Positions 22,777-32,137 of a stretch of DNA of 35,252 bases are shown here, in pieces. This DNA comes from Tannerella sp. (GTDB lineage: Bacteria > Bacteroidota > Bacteroidia > Bacteroidales > Tannerellaceae). Location: positions 1 to 35,252 of the forward strand of contig JAISXP010000172.1 of the NCBI GenBank assembly GCA_031270465.1, written 5' to 3'. The first letter of the stretch is position 1, and each line of letters starts with the position of its first letter. A program made the translations under genes and the position numbers. The notes below the pieces were generated by a model that saw nothing but the letters and a program-made list of their open reading frames with translations, ran no database searches and was not told the DNA's origin.

Positions 22777-24735
22777 TTATTTTGTTTGTTCCTTTGCCAA
22801 CCGGGTCATCGTTTCATTGATTTCCGCTGTCAAAATTGCTGCAAAGGTAGTAATTTTCATCGAACCTTTATCACCTTCGCCCTGTTTTCTTACAGAAACT
22901 TCGTTATTTTCTATTTCTTTTTCGCCGACAATCAGCATGTACGGGATTCTTTTCAACTCATTGTCACGTATTTTGCGTCCAACCTTCTCATTGCGGTCAT
23001 CGACGGACACGCGGATGTCCTGTGCTTCCAGTTCTGCGGCAATCCGGCGGGCATAGTCGTTGTATTTCTCGCTGACAGGCATCACGATGACCTGGTCGGG
23101 TGTGAGCCACAGCGGAAATTTTCCGCCCGTATGTTCGATCAGTACGGCGACGAAACGTTCCATCGAGCCGAAAGGTGCACGGTGAATCATCACCGGACGA
23201 TGTTTTTTGTTGTCCTCGCCGGTATATTCGAGGTCGAAACGTTCGGGCAGATTGTAGTCCACCTGAATGGTGCCCAGCTGCCAGCGGCGACCGAGGGCGT
23301 CTTTCACCATAAAGTCCAGTTTAGGTCCGTAAAAGGCGGCTTCGCCTGTTTCGATTCGTGCCGGAAGCCCCTTTTCTTCACAGGCTTCGACGATGGCTCG
23401 TTCGGCTTTTTCCCAGTTTTCGTCCGAGCCGATGTATTTTTCTTTGTCGTCGGGGTCTCGCAGAGAGATCTGCGCTTCGAAATTTTCAAAGTCAAGCGCC
23501 TTGAAGATGATGAAGATGATGTCCATCACTTTCATAAATTCGGCTTTCAACTGGTCGGGACAGCAAAACAGGTGTGCGTCGTCCTGCGTGAAACCGCGCA
23601 CGCGCGTCAGGCCGTGCAATTCGCCGCTCTGTTCGTAGCGATAGACGGTTCCGAACTCTGCAAAGCGGATGGGCAAGTCCCTGTATGAGCGTGGAAAAGC
23701 TTTGTATATCTCGCAATGGTGCGGGCAGTTCATCGGTTTCAGCAGAAATTCTTCGCCTTCTTGCGGTGTAAGGATCGGCTTGAACGAATCTTTGCCGTAT
23801 TTTTCATAATGTCCGGAAGTGACGTAGAGTTGTTTGCCGCCGATGTGTGGCGTGATCACCTGCTGATAGCCGTATTTTTTCTGGATTCGTTTCAGGAAAT
23901 CTTCCAGTCGCAGTCGCAGTTGCGTTCCCCTCGGCAACCACAGCGGCAATCCGGCGCCGACATTCGTTGAGAAAGTGAACAGTTCGAGGTCTTTACCCAC
24001 TTTGCGGTGATCGCGTTTTTTTGCTTCTTCCAGCAGGGCAAGATATTCGTCCAGCAATTTCTTTTTCGGGAACGTGATGCCGTAGAGTCGTACCAGTTGT
24101 TTGCGTTTTTCGTCGCCGCGCCAGTATGCTCCGGCTACGCTCATTATTTTCACTGCCTTGATGTACGACGTGTCGGGAAGGTGCGGACCGCGGCACAAGT
24201 CCGTGAAACCGCCCTGGGAATAGATCGTGATTTGTCCATCTTCCAGTTCGCTGATCAGTTCCGTTTTATATGTTTCCTTACGCTCGTCGAACATTTTAAG
24301 CGCGTCGGTTTTGGAAATATTTTTCCGTTGGATCGGTTCTTTTTTTGCTGCAAATTCCAGCATTGAGGCTTCGATTCTGGCGAAGTCGCTGTCGGTGATG
24401 GTCTGGTCGCCAAGGTCGACGTCGTAATAAAATCCGTTTTCGATGGCGGGGCCAATGCCGAATTTGACGCCCGGATATAAATGCTGTAAAGCTTCGGCCA
24501 TCAGGTGAGCACTTGAATGCCAGTATGTATGCTTTCCTTCTTCGTCGTCCCATTTGAGCAGTTGGAACGTGGCGTCCTGTGACAGTGGGCGGTTCAAATC
24601 CCAGACTTCACCATTCACTTTGGCGGCCAGTACGCTTTCGGACAGGCGCGAACTGATACTTTCCGCTATCTGCAACGAAGTAGTGCCTTCGGAATATTCT
24701 CTGACGGAATTATCCGGAAATGTTATTTTTATCAT
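22777..24735 (-). CDS. thrS: Threonine-tRNA ligase
   Basis: Protein of 652 residues from the ATG at 24735 ([14 protein letters not shown]); a start 12 codons earlier falls before the expected transcription start. Domains: TGS (about 1-62), the editing domain with [11 protein letters not shown] (His-x3-His) and the SAD/second ligand cluster, then the class II catalytic core with [36 protein letters not shown] (motif 2) and [12 protein letters not shown] (motif 3), and the C-terminal anticodon-binding domain ([10 protein letters not shown] onward). It charges tRNA-Thr. infC follows 33 bp after the stop, as in many bacteria. Confidence 0.97.
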   Translation of the reverse strand: MIKITFPDNSVREYSEGTTSLQIAESISSRLSESVLAAKVNGEVWDLNRPLSQDATFQLLKWDDEEGKHTYWHSSAHLMAEALQHLYPGVKFGIGPAIENGFYYDVDLGDQTITDSDFARIEASMLEFAAKKEPIQRKNISKTDALKMFDERKETYKTELISELEDGQITIYSQGGFTDLCRGPHLPDTSYIKAVKIMSVAGAYWRGDEKRKQLVRLYGITFPKKKLLDEYLALLEEAKKRDHRKVGKDLELFTFSTNVGAGLPLWLPRGTQLRLRLEDFLKRIQKKYGYQQVITPHIGGKQLYVTSGHYEKYGKDSFKPILTPQEGEEFLLKPMNCPHHCEIYKAFPRSYRDLPIRFAEFGTVYRYEQSGELHGLTRVRGFTQDDAHLFCCPDQLKAEFMKVMDIIFIIFKALDFENFEAQISLRDPDDKEKYIGSDENWEKAERAIVEACEEKGLPARIETGEAAFYGPKLDFMVKDALGRRWQLGTIQVDYNLPERFDLEYTGEDNKKHRPVMIHRAPFGSMERFVAVLIEHTGGKFPLWLTPDQVIVMPVSEKYNDYARRIAAELEAQDIRVSVDDRNEKVGRKIRDNELKRIPYMLIVGEKEIENNEVSVRKQGEGDKGSMKITTFAAILTAEINETMTRLAKEQTK

Positions 24736-24768
24736 CGTCTTATGAAACTGTTCTTTTAATTCAGGATG

Positions 24769-24776
24769 CAAAGATA
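24769..24776 (-). promoter_or_regulatory. Promoter -7 box for thrS and the genes after it
   Basis: TATCTTTG on the minus strand fits TAnnTTTG; no good TTTG is seen 19-21 bp upstream. The box overlaps the upstream candidate ATG at 24771 and so supports the start at 24735. Confidence 0.55.
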
Positions 24777-24868
24777 GTAAATAAATTGTGAAGATGTTAC
24801 AGTAAAATTTGGCGAAATAAAAGATTTTTTGTTTTTATACGCTTTTGTTCTCCGCATTTTTGTCTGTC

Positions 24869-26941
24869 TCAGTTTACAGTCATTCTTTTGATAATGCTGT
24901 ATGCGTTCAGAATGCCCAGTTCGCCGGCTTTGCTCAGGTCGGCTATTCCTCGGGGTGCGTCGCCCATGGAGAGGCGAGCCAGGCCGCGGTTGAAATAAGC
25001 TTCGGCAAACTCGGGGTCGCGCAGGATGGCTTCGTTGTAGTCGATGATGGCAGCCCTGAAGTCGTGTTGTACGCAGCGCATGTTCCCGCGATTGTAGTAC
25101 GAATAGACAAATTCCGGATTTTGTTGTATGACAATATTATAATCCATTATTATCTGTTCGTGACCGTGCTCTTCCTGTATGTTTTTTGTATCTTTGCCGG
25201 TAGAAAGCGAAGGGACAGATTGATTTTTACCGAACTGTATACTCATCGAATTCAGGTCTTCGTAGGATGTCGCCGACTGCGAACGGCTGTACTCTATTTG
25301 TTTATAACGGACTACGGCGCGGTTGAAATAAGCCTGCGTGTAAGCAGGATTCAGTTCTATCGTACGGTCAAAGTTGCGGATGGCTTCGGCGAAATCCTGC
25401 ACCAGCATAAAGTCGAGAGCGCGTCCGAAATAATAGTCGGCAATGTCCGGTTCGCGTTCGATTTTTGCGGAGTAGTCGTTGATCGACGCAAAGTGCGCCG
25501 CAATCTGCTCTTCGGTCAGGGCTGCTTCCTGATTGGTGATAAGCAGCTGCCACATTAGAGCCCTGCGTGCGTTGAACGATTCAAGCGATTTGTCGTAATA
25601 CACTTTCTCGCCGAATCGGTCGCCTTTTTCGTAATAGGTCAGAACGAACGACGGTTCGAGGTCGACACGTACATTGCGATCCTGTACGCGTCCGCGTATT
25701 TCGCTGTTGTATTTTCGTTTTTGTTCTTCTTCTTTGTCATATACAACCAGTCGGTTGAATTTGTCGATATTTTTGTCGGATTGCTGACGTGTTTTTTCTT
25801 CTTCCGTCTGGCCTTGTCCGGTTCTGTTCGGCGTAGCGGTTTCGTTGCGACTGTTTTTCTCTTCGAGGCTGAGGGCTGTCCAGTAATCCCGGTCTGCTCC
25901 TGCGGCGTCGTTTAATTTTCGTTTGGCTTCCGCACGGCTGAAATATCCGGGGATGAAGTTCGGATACTGTTCGAGTACGACATTGAAATCGAATACAGCA
26001 CTTGTAAATTCTCCGATTTCCATGTTGAGCAGGGCACGGTTGTAGTATGCCATGAAATTGTTGGGTTCATGTTCGATGACGACGTCAAAATCTTCGATGG
26101 CGCGGTTGTTATCTCCCACCTGAAAACGCAGCAGCCCGCGGTTGAACCGGGCTATCAGATTGTAGCTGTCCATGGCTATAACCTGGTCGTAATCAGCCAT
26201 TGCTCCGCGCAAGTCGTTCATTTCGTAGCGCACCAGCCCGCGATTGATGTAGTAGCCGCTTTCGCGCGTATTGAGGCGAATGGCTTCGTTCAGGTCTGCT
26301 AATGCTTCCTTCAAACGACCTGTCTGGTATAGCAGAATCGCCCTGTTGCCGTAACAGGGGGCATAATAGGGATCAATGTCAACAGCCCTGTTCAAGTCGG
26401 CCATGGCAAGAGTCGTGTCGCCTTTTTCCAGATACATGACTCCACGCGTCAGGTATCCCAGCGACAGTTTTGGATAAGCGCTAATCAGTTCGCCAAAAGC
26501 TATTTCCGCTTCGTCGTAGTTTTTATTTTGCAAATAGGCAATCGCCATGTTTGCCATCATTGGGCGGTCGCTGGGGCGGAGTTCCAGCCCTCTTTTGTAG
26601 TCGCTGATGGCCTCTTCATACTTCTCCATGCTTTGCCGGGCGATGCCGCGCGCGTAATATGCTTGCGTATAAAAGGGATTGCGGGCAATGCAGAGCGAGC
26701 AGTCTTCTTCGGCGCCCTGGAAATCGTCGAGGCTCAGTTTGGCTACTGCACGGTAGAAATAAGGCTCTGCTATCCACGGCTTTGAGCGAATAACCTGATT
26801 GAAATACTGGATAGACAATACGTAATCTTCGAAATACAGCGCATTCCGCCCGACAGTCAGTACGCGGTCGGTATTTACCTGCGCTTCAAGAGAGAACGCA
26901 GACAGTACGACGCTGAAGAAAAGTATCGTTTTTTTTATCAT
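24869..26941 (-). CDS. Exported tetratricopeptide-repeat protein
   Basis: Protein of 690 residues with a signal peptide (about 1-20, SLEAQ). At least a dozen TPR units follow. One block covers about 25-345 with repeated AYYNRAL, YNRGLLRF and [11 protein letters not shown] helices. A charged linker (about 355-420, rich in Glu/Arg/Lys/Asn) follows, then a second block (about 480-690) with [12 protein letters not shown] and [25 protein letters not shown]. TPRs are protein-binding scaffolds; a periplasmic site is implied. Its ATG overlaps the def stop (ATGA), so it is translationally coupled to def. No enzymatic domain is seen, and the partner is unknown. Confidence 0.92.
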   Translation of the reverse strand: MIKKTILFFSVVLSAFSLEAQVNTDRVLTVGRNALYFEDYVLSIQYFNQVIRSKPWIAEPYFYRAVAKLSLDDFQGAEEDCSLCIARNPFYTQAYYARGIARQSMEKYEEAISDYKRGLELRPSDRPMMANMAIAYLQNKNYDEAEIAFGELISAYPKLSLGYLTRGVMYLEKGDTTLAMADLNRAVDIDPYYAPCYGNRAILLYQTGRLKEALADLNEAIRLNTRESGYYINRGLVRYEMNDLRGAMADYDQVIAMDSYNLIARFNRGLLRFQVGDNNRAIEDFDVVIEHEPNNFMAYYNRALLNMEIGEFTSAVFDFNVVLEQYPNFIPGYFSRAEAKRKLNDAAGADRDYWTALSLEEKNSRNETATPNRTGQGQTEEEKTRQQSDKNIDKFNRLVVYDKEEEQKRKYNSEIRGRVQDRNVRVDLEPSFVLTYYEKGDRFGEKVYYDKSLESFNARRALMWQLLITNQEAALTEEQIAAHFASINDYSAKIEREPDIADYYFGRALDFMLVQDFAEAIRNFDRTIELNPAYTQAYFNRAVVRYKQIEYSRSQSATSYEDLNSMSIQFGKNQSVPSLSTGKDTKNIQEEHGHEQIIMDYNIVIQQNPEFVYSYYNRGNMRCVQHDFRAAIIDYNEAILRDPEFAEAYFNRGLARLSMGDAPRGIADLSKAGELGILNAYSIIKRMTVN

Positions 26942-27495
26942 TTTTTAGAGGGCTTGATCCGATACGCGCATGATGCCGTACCTTTGATTATACTGTTCAG
27001 TTTTCCTTTATTCAATTGTTTGCGAATAGGAGAGATATGGTCTATCAGCATTTCGCCGTTCAGATGTTCACATTCGTGCAGCACGACACGCGCCGTAAAA
27101 TTTTCCAGTATTTCTTCCTGTGCGGCAAAATCTTCGTTCAGATATCTGACGCGTATTTTGGCGGCACGCTCTACTTTTTCGTGTATGCCGGGAAAGCTCA
27201 GGCATCCTTCTTCCTGAACAATGGTTTTGTCGCTTTTTTCAATAATATCCGGATTAATCATTACACGTTTGAAGTTTTTACATTCGGGATAATCTTTTTT
27301 CAGCGCATCGGTATCGATAACCAGCAGACGGATAGAATGTCCTATTTGCGGGGCGGCCAGCCCGACGCCTTCCGCGTGGTACATTGTTGCGAACATGTCG
27401 GCAATCAGTTGCTTTATGTCCGGATAGTCCACGTCGATCTCGTGCGTTTTTTCCCGCAAAACCGGTTGGCCGTATGTGTAAATAGGTAATATCAT
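26938..27495 (-). CDS. def: Peptide deformylase
   Basis: Protein of 185 residues; removes the formyl group from the N-terminal Met of new proteins. All three motifs are present: [10 protein letters not shown] (motif 1), EEGCLSFPG with metal ligand Cys98, and HECEHLNG with ligands His140 and His144 and catalytic Glu141. The usual D of HExDH is Glu here. It lies 3 bp after ruvX and overlaps the TPR gene by 4 bp. The family's best-known neighbour fmt is absent. Confidence 0.97.
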   Translation of the reverse strand: MILPIYTYGQPVLREKTHEIDVDYPDIKQLIADMFATMYHAEGVGLAAPQIGHSIRLLVIDTDALKKDYPECKNFKRVMINPDIIEKSDKTIVQEEGCLSFPGIHEKVERAAKIRVRYLNEDFAAQEEILENFTARVVLHECEHLNGEMLIDHISPIRKQLNKGKLNSIIKGTASCAYRIKPSKK

Positions 27496-27498
27496 ATT

Positions 27499-27924
27499 TT
27501 ATATTTTATTATATTTTATACTTTCCAGATAGGACTGAAGGATGAGCACTGCGCTTATTTCGTCGACCATTCCTTTGTCCTGTCGTTTCTTTTTTTTCAA
27601 TCCGCCGTCGATCATGATCCGGTGCGCCATTACGGATGTGAAGCGTTCGTCGCAATAGACAGTCCGAATATCAGGCAGTTTATTATGCAGGTGTTTTACA
27701 AACGATTCCACATATTTCCAGTTATCCGACGGCTCGTTGTTCATTTGTTTGGGATATCCTACCACAAATAAATCGACCGGTTCACGTGCCACATAATCAG
27801 TCAGATAGTCGACTACTTTGCAGCTTGGCACGGATGTCAAGCCATTGGCAATCAACTGCAACGTATCGGTCGCAGCCAGTCCGGTACGCTTCCGGCCGTA
27901 ATCAATGGCAACAATTCTTCCCAT
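27499..27924 (-). CDS. ruvX: Putative pre-16S rRNA nuclease / Holliday-junction resolvase-like protein (YqgF/RuvX)
   Basis: Protein of 141 residues with an RNase H-like fold. The motifs are MGRIVAIDYGRKRTGLAATD (catalytic Asp8), VVGYPKQMN, and DERFTS with the second acidic residue, followed by the MVDEISAVLILQSYL helix with a third acidic residue. YqgF acts in maturation of 16S rRNA; it was also proposed to resolve Holliday junctions. It is the first gene of ruvX-def-TPR. The -7 box ends only 10 bp before the ATG, so the mRNA would be nearly leaderless. Confidence 0.94.
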   Translation of the reverse strand: MGRIVAIDYGRKRTGLAATDTLQLIANGLTSVPSCKVVDYLTDYVAREPVDLFVVGYPKQMNNEPSDNWKYVESFVKHLHNKLPDIRTVYCDERFTSVMAHRIMIDGGLKKKKRQDKGMVDEISAVLILQSYLESIKYNKI

Positions 27925-27934
27925 AAGTAAGGTG

Positions 27935-27969
27935 CAAAGATAGTAAAAAATAAGAAACCGGATGACAAG
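27935..27969 (-). promoter_or_regulatory. Promoter of ruvX-def-TPR
   Basis: TATCTTTG on the minus strand (27942-27935), with CTTG at 27969-27966 as a weak -33 candidate (23-bp spacer). The predicted transcription start is about 4 nt before the ATG. Confidence 0.55.
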
Positions 27970-27974
27970 GTATG

Positions 27975-29369
27975 TTAATAAGCGTTTTTTTCACCTTTAA
28001 ACATGTTTACTACGGTGACGAAAACAATTTTCAAGTCCAGGAAAAACGACCAGTTTTCGAGATACCAGACGTCGCGTTTCACACGTCCTTCCATCTGTTC
28101 GAGCGTGCGGGTTTCACCTCTGTAACCCATGATTTGCGCCCATCCCGTGATGCCCGGCTTCACAAGATGACGCACCATGTATTTATCTATTAATTTGGAA
28201 TACAGCTCGGTATGTTTTAGCATGTGGGGGCGTGGTCCTACGACCGACATGTCGCCGAGCAGTACGTTGACGAATTGTGGAAATTCGTCGAGGTTCGTTC
28301 TGCGTAGAAAACTGCCGATTTTTGTTGTGCGCGGATCGTCTTTTACTGCTTGTATAACGTCGGCGTCTTCGTTCATTTTCATCGTCCTGAACTTGTAACA
28401 TTCAAATACTTGTCCGTAGATGCCCGTCCGTTTTTGTTTGAAAAGAATGGGGCCTTTGGAACTTAACTTTATCAGAGAGCCGGCGATGATGTAAAGCGGC
28501 GGGTAAAACACAATCAGCACCAGCAACGAGAAAACGATGTCGAATGTCCGCTTCAAAAAACGGTTGTATGGCGACTGCAACGGTTCGTTGCGAGGCGAAA
28601 GCAAAGGAACGGATTCGAGAAAATCCAGTACCATGCTCTTTTTTATGTTCCTGTAAAATTCAGGAATGATATAAAACCGGATCATGTTTTTTTCGGCAAA
28701 CAGGAGCAGGTCGGATATTTTCTCGCTGTTGTAGCCGGGTATCGTACAATAAATTTCGTCTATTTCGTGCCCGGCGACAAATTCGCTCAACTCATCGATT
28801 CGCCCCAGATAGTTCGGCAGGATACCTTTAAGCCGTTCGTTATCATCGAAAAATCCCAATACGTTAAATCCGTACGACAGATCGGTTTTGATGACGCGAT
28901 ACAGTTCCATCCCGTTTTTTCCTGCACCTACAATAATGATATTCTTTGAGTTATATCCTTTTCGGCGATATTCTTTAATTGCTATGCGTATCAGTACGCG
29001 CCATATTGTGAAACTCAGCGCCATCACAATATAATATATGATAAAGAACATGAACAGGCTGCTGCCCTGCTTCAGGAAATCAATGCATGTAGCAAAGAGA
29101 ATGGTCTGGATGGTAATCAGCGTAAACGAGCGTTGTACGATTTTGTCCAGATAGACGACAGATCGATGCAGTTGAATGGGCACAAAGTAGAGTGCGAAGA
29201 AATAGCAGAAATTCAATATCAGGATGATTTCCTTAAGATTATACAGGTTAACGCCCGTATACCCCTTCATCTTGTAGTAAACAGTTATAAACAGGATATT
29301 TAATATTAGTAAATCGCCTGTGCCGATAATCCATTGAAGAAACTCACCTTGTCTGTTTTTTTGTTCCAT
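27975..29369 (-). CDS. Undecaprenyl-phosphate sugar phosphotransferase (polyprenyl glycosylphosphotransferase)
   Basis: Protein of 464 residues. Four or five transmembrane helices occupy the first roughly 130 residues, then a cytosolic Rossmann-like (CoA-binding) domain (YNSKNIIIVGAGKNGMELY onward). Next comes the bacterial sugar transferase domain from about 275 (RTFDIVFSLLVLIVFYPPLY membrane helix, KFRTMK, TNLDEFPQFVNVLLGDMSVVGPRP, GITGWAQIMGYRGET). WcaJ/WbaP-type enzymes start capsule or exopolysaccharide repeat units by moving a sugar-1-phosphate to undecaprenyl phosphate. Glucose is common for this architecture, but specificity is inferred. It stands alone, away from glycosyltransferase genes, unusual for a capsule-initiating enzyme. 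Confidence 0.92.
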   Translation of the reverse strand: MEQKNRQGEFLQWIIGTGDLLILNILFITVYYKMKGYTGVNLYNLKEIILILNFCYFFALYFVPIQLHRSVVYLDKIVQRSFTLITIQTILFATCIDFLKQGSSLFMFFIIYYIVMALSFTIWRVLIRIAIKEYRRKGYNSKNIIIVGAGKNGMELYRVIKTDLSYGFNVLGFFDDNERLKGILPNYLGRIDELSEFVAGHEIDEIYCTIPGYNSEKISDLLLFAEKNMIRFYIIPEFYRNIKKSMVLDFLESVPLLSPRNEPLQSPYNRFLKRTFDIVFSLLVLIVFYPPLYIIAGSLIKLSSKGPILFKQKRTGIYGQVFECYKFRTMKMNEDADVIQAVKDDPRTTKIGSFLRRTNLDEFPQFVNVLLGDMSVVGPRPHMLKHTELYSKLIDKYMVRHLVKPGITGWAQIMGYRGETRTLEQMEGRVKRDVWYLENWSFFLDLKIVFVTVVNMFKGEKNAY

Positions 29370-29387
29370 TATCTTCTAAAAATCTCA

Positions 29388-29395
29388 CAAAAGTA
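29388..29395 (-). promoter_or_regulatory. Promoter -7 box for the sugar transferase gene
   Basis: TACTTTTG on the minus strand, 18 bp before the start codon; the -33 region is a T-tract without an exact TTTG. Confidence 0.55.
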
Positions 29396-29686
29396 GAGAA
29401 TATTTTAGAGGAAAAAAAATGCGTTTTGAACAAAGTGAATGATTTGGATGTCGATAATGACGGTTGTGCGGCGTCTTTTATGCTGTAGCAATCATATTAT
29501 CAGACGATTTTGCAAGGGAAAATATCTGAAAATTTTTGTGAAACAAGATTATCCGTTTTTCGAGAATCGGTTACAGCCTAACCACTGTAACCGTTTTTCC
29601 GGCAAAGTTTCTTTTTGCATGTACAGTTTTACCGTTCTCAGGTGATACCGGTCTCCCCGTTTCGTGCATTTTTGCTATGAAATAAA
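29396..29686. other. Intergenic stretch between the sugar transferase and glutathione peroxidase genes
   Basis: No gene is supported. It contains an orphan plus-strand terminator (29568-29598). Weak promoter-like boxes precede that terminator (TTTG at 29509-29512, 18 bp, AATTTTTG at 29531-29538). Confidence 0.5.
29568..29598 (+). terminator. Orphan intrinsic terminator
   Basis: CGGTTACAG (29568-29576), loop of 8 nt, CTGTAACCG (29585-29593), then TTTTT. It is perfect on the plus strand, but no plus-strand gene lies upstream (the nearest gene is on the minus strand). Confidence 0.7.
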
Positions 29687-29716
29687 GTTGATTTGCAAAA
29701 ACTATGCTTATATTTG
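29687..29716 (+). promoter_or_regulatory. Promoter of the glutathione peroxidase gene
   Basis: GTTG (29687-29690), an 18-bp spacer and TATATTTG (29709-29716). The ATG is 25 bp downstream at 29742, which excludes the longer frame starting at 29664. Confidence 0.65.
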
Positions 29717-29741
29717 CGCAATAAATTTAAAATTTCAAAGG

Positions 29742-30290
29742 ATGAAGACAGTAATTAGGTTATTAGCATTGGTTTGCTTGTTTCCATGTCTGTTGCAGGC
29801 TCAAAACAGGACATTTCATGATTTTACAGTGAAAACGATTGATGGCGAGGATTTTTCACTTTCGGAACTGAAGGGGCGAAAGGTGCTGGTCGTCAATGTA
29901 GCGTCCAAGTGCGGGTTGACGCCGCAGTATGAACAACTGCAATCGCTGTACGAGAAATACAGGGACCGAAATTTTGTGATAGTCGGTTTCCCGGCGAACA
30001 ATTTTGGTCAGCAGGAGCCGGGAACGAACGACGAAATAAAAGCGTTTTGCACGCTTAACTACGGCGTTACTTTCCCGATGATGCAAAAAATTTCCGTAAA
30101 GGGCGAAGATATGGCGCCGCTGTATAAATGGCTCACACAGAAAAGCGAAAACGGCAGTGAGGATGCCGAAGTGACGTGGAACTTTCAGAAATTCCTGATA
30201 GATGAAAATGGTCGGTTAGTGAAATCTCTTCCTCCTAAAACCGTTCCTCTTTCCGAAGATATCGTATCCTGGATAGAGGAGAAACCGTAA
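29742..30290 (+). CDS. Exported glutathione peroxidase-family thiol peroxidase
   Basis: Protein of 182 residues. A signal peptide (about 1-20, LLQAQ) implies a periplasmic location. The catalytic residues are present: Cys57 in NVASKCGLTPQY (Cys in place of selenocysteine, codon TGC), Gln91 in NNFGQQEPG, and Trp146-Asn147 in TWNFQKFL. Non-selenium bacterial members generally take electrons from thioredoxin rather than glutathione; a second redox Cys (Cys near residue 105, AFCTLNYG) is a candidate resolving residue. Role: removal of hydroperoxides. It converges on the YgiQ-family gene with only 5 bp between stop codons. Confidence 0.93.
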   Translation: MKTVIRLLALVCLFPCLLQAQNRTFHDFTVKTIDGEDFSLSELKGRKVLVVNVASKCGLTPQYEQLQSLYEKYRDRNFVIVGFPANNFGQQEPGTNDEIKAFCTLNYGVTFPMMQKISVKGEDMAPLYKWLTQKSENGSEDAEVTWNFQKFLIDENGRLVKSLPPKTVPLSEDIVSWIEEKP

Positions 30291-30295
30291 AACTG

Positions 30296-32137
30296 TCATT
30301 TTTTGACTGTTCCGATTATTTTTGCAATTAAGTCGCTTCGCTTTATTCTGCGTAGAATCTGCAGGATTTGTTTGCGTGCTTCGGGAAGGCGCCAGAAGAA
30401 AAAGATTCGTTGCGCGAGTTTTTCATCCTGTGTTTTGGCGCATGGCACGGGTTGCAAAGTATACGGATGCAGTCCTGTGTAATAGATTTCCGTCGCCAAA
30501 GTCATGGGAGTAGGAGTGAAATCCTGTACCTGTTCGAGAAGGAGGTGCATTTTTTTCGTTTTGACGGCCAGTTCCGCCATGTCGTTTTCCGTACATCCGG
30601 GATGACTTGAGATAAAGTACGGTATCAGTTGCAGGTTTAAACCTTTCGCCCTGTTGATGCGGTCGAAAATCAGTTTGAACTGTTCGAATTGGTGAAACGC
30701 AGGCTTGCGCATCATTTGCAGCACGCCGTCTTCCGTATGTTCGGGAGCAACTTTCAACCGCCCCGATACGTGGTGAGTTATCAGTTCTTCCATATATTCT
30801 CCGGCAGATTGGCACCATGCCTTTTCCGTGTATGCATGCAAAAGCAGGTCGTAGCGGATACCGCTGCCGATAAACACTTTTTTGATTGCCGGCATCCGGC
30901 GAACAGTTCTGTACAAATCGAGTAGCGGCGCATGGTCGGCATGCAGGTTTTTACATACCGACGGTGCGGTGCAGGACGTTTTTTTACATTTCCGGCAGAT
31001 GCTTTCGTCCTTTCCACGCATTTGATACATATTGGCGGACGGACCGCCAAGATCGCTTATATAGCCTTTGAAATCGGGCATTTTGCATATCCGGCCGATT
31101 TCTCCCAGTATCGAGCGGCGACTGCGCGATGTGATGAATTTACCCTGATGCGCCGAGATGGTACAAAATGAGCATCCGCCGAAGCACCCTCTGTGGATGT
31201 TGACGGAAAATTTAATCATCTCGTATGCCGGAATGGTTTTGCCCGCGTATTTCGGGTGCGGCATGTGTGTATACGGCAAATCGAAGGAAGCATCCAGTTC
31301 GGCTTCCGTCATGGGCGGGCAGGGAGGATTGACGACGATTGCCTGCTGTTTGGTTCGCTGTATGATGCGCGACGAATGGTATCTGTTCGATTCCTCTTCG
31401 ATTGTTTTGAAGTTTATTGCCTGTTTGCGCTTGCTTTTCAAACATTCATCGAACGGAAACAGTTCGATGTCGCCGGCCGAAACTTCCACGTGGCTTGCAA
31501 GATAAGCTGTTTGCGGAATATCTTTCAATTGGGAGAACGGAATACCTTCGCGCAGTTTGCGTACCAGTTCGCGAACAGGCTTTTCACCCATGCCGTAGAT
31601 CAGCAGGTCGGCGGGGCTGTCGGCCAGAATACCGGGGCGGAGACAGTTCTGCCAGTAATCGTAGTGCGCCAGCCGTCGCAGCGACGCTTCGATGCCTCCC
31701 AGTACGACTGGCGTTTCGGGGAAAAGTTTTTTCAGGATGCAGGCATAGACAATGCTTGGATAATCAGGCCTCAGACGTGGCTGTCTGTCGGGCGAATAAG
31801 CGTCGTCGCTTCGTAGCCGCCTGTTTGCCGTATAGTGGTTGACCATTGAATCCATTGCGCCGGGCGCAATCCCGAAGAAAAGACGCGGCGTGCCTAACTT
31901 TTTGAAATCCCGGTAGTCGCCCCGCCAGTCGGGTTGCGGAACGATGGCTACGCGCAGCCCTTCGTCTTCGAGTACACGGCCGATGACTGCTGCGCCGAAC
32001 GAAGGATGATCGACGTAGGCATCGCCGCTGAACAGTATCACATCCAGACAGTCCCAGCCGCGGAGTTCGACTTCTTTTTTTGTCGTCGGCAGCCAGTCCG
32101 TCAATTCTGCTTTTTTTATTCCGACATCCCTTCCCAT
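30296..32137 (-). CDS. YgiQ-family radical SAM protein
   Basis: Protein of 613 residues from ATG 32137 (MGRDVGIKKAELTDWLP); earlier in-frame starts lie deep inside ispE. Parts in order: the N-terminal YgiQ domain (about 1-300, DVILFSGDAYVDHPSFG, VVLGGIEASLRRLAHYDYW), then the radical SAM cluster site Cys318, Cys322, Cys325 in RGCFGGCSFC. The C-terminal region carries extra cysteines (CRKCKK, then C in the SCTAPSVC stretch) that may hold a second cluster, and a DUF3362-like end. The reaction is unknown for this family. It overlaps ispE by 22 bp. Confidence 0.94.
   Translation of the reverse strand: MGRDVGIKKAELTDWLPTTKKEVELRGWDCLDVILFSGDAYVDHPSFGAAVIGRVLEDEGLRVAIVPQPDWRGDYRDFKKLGTPRLFFGIAPGAMDSMVNHYTANRRLRSDDAYSPDRQPRLRPDYPSIVYACILKKLFPETPVVLGGIEASLRRLAHYDYWQNCLRPGILADSPADLLIYGMGEKPVRELVRKLREGIPFSQLKDIPQTAYLASHVEVSAGDIELFPFDECLKSKRKQAINFKTIEEESNRYHSSRIIQRTKQQAIVVNPPCPPMTEAELDASFDLPYTHMPHPKYAGKTIPAYEMIKFSVNIHRGCFGGCSFCTISAHQGKFITSRSRRSILGEIGRICKMPDFKGYISDLGGPSANMYQMRGKDESICRKCKKTSCTAPSVCKNLHADHAPLLDLYRTVRRMPAIKKVFIGSGIRYDLLLHAYTEKAWCQSAGEYMEELITHHVSGRLKVAPEHTEDGVLQMMRKPAFHQFEQFKLIFDRINRAKGLNLQLIPYFISSHPGCTENDMAELAVKTKKMHLLLEQVQDFTPTPMTLATEIYYTGLHPYTLQPVPCAKTQDEKLAQRIFFFWRLPEARKQILQILRRIKRSDLIAKIIGTVKK

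Noticed and set aside
22090-23688. 532-codon open frame antisense to infC and thrS on the plus strand
   Set aside because: The opposite strand carries unmistakable ThrRS and IF-3 motifs; the antisense product is Phe/Cys/Arg-rich with no domain and no promoter.
29910-29912. Possible selenoprotein at the glutathione peroxidase active site
   Set aside because: The active-site codon is TGC (Cys57), not TGA.
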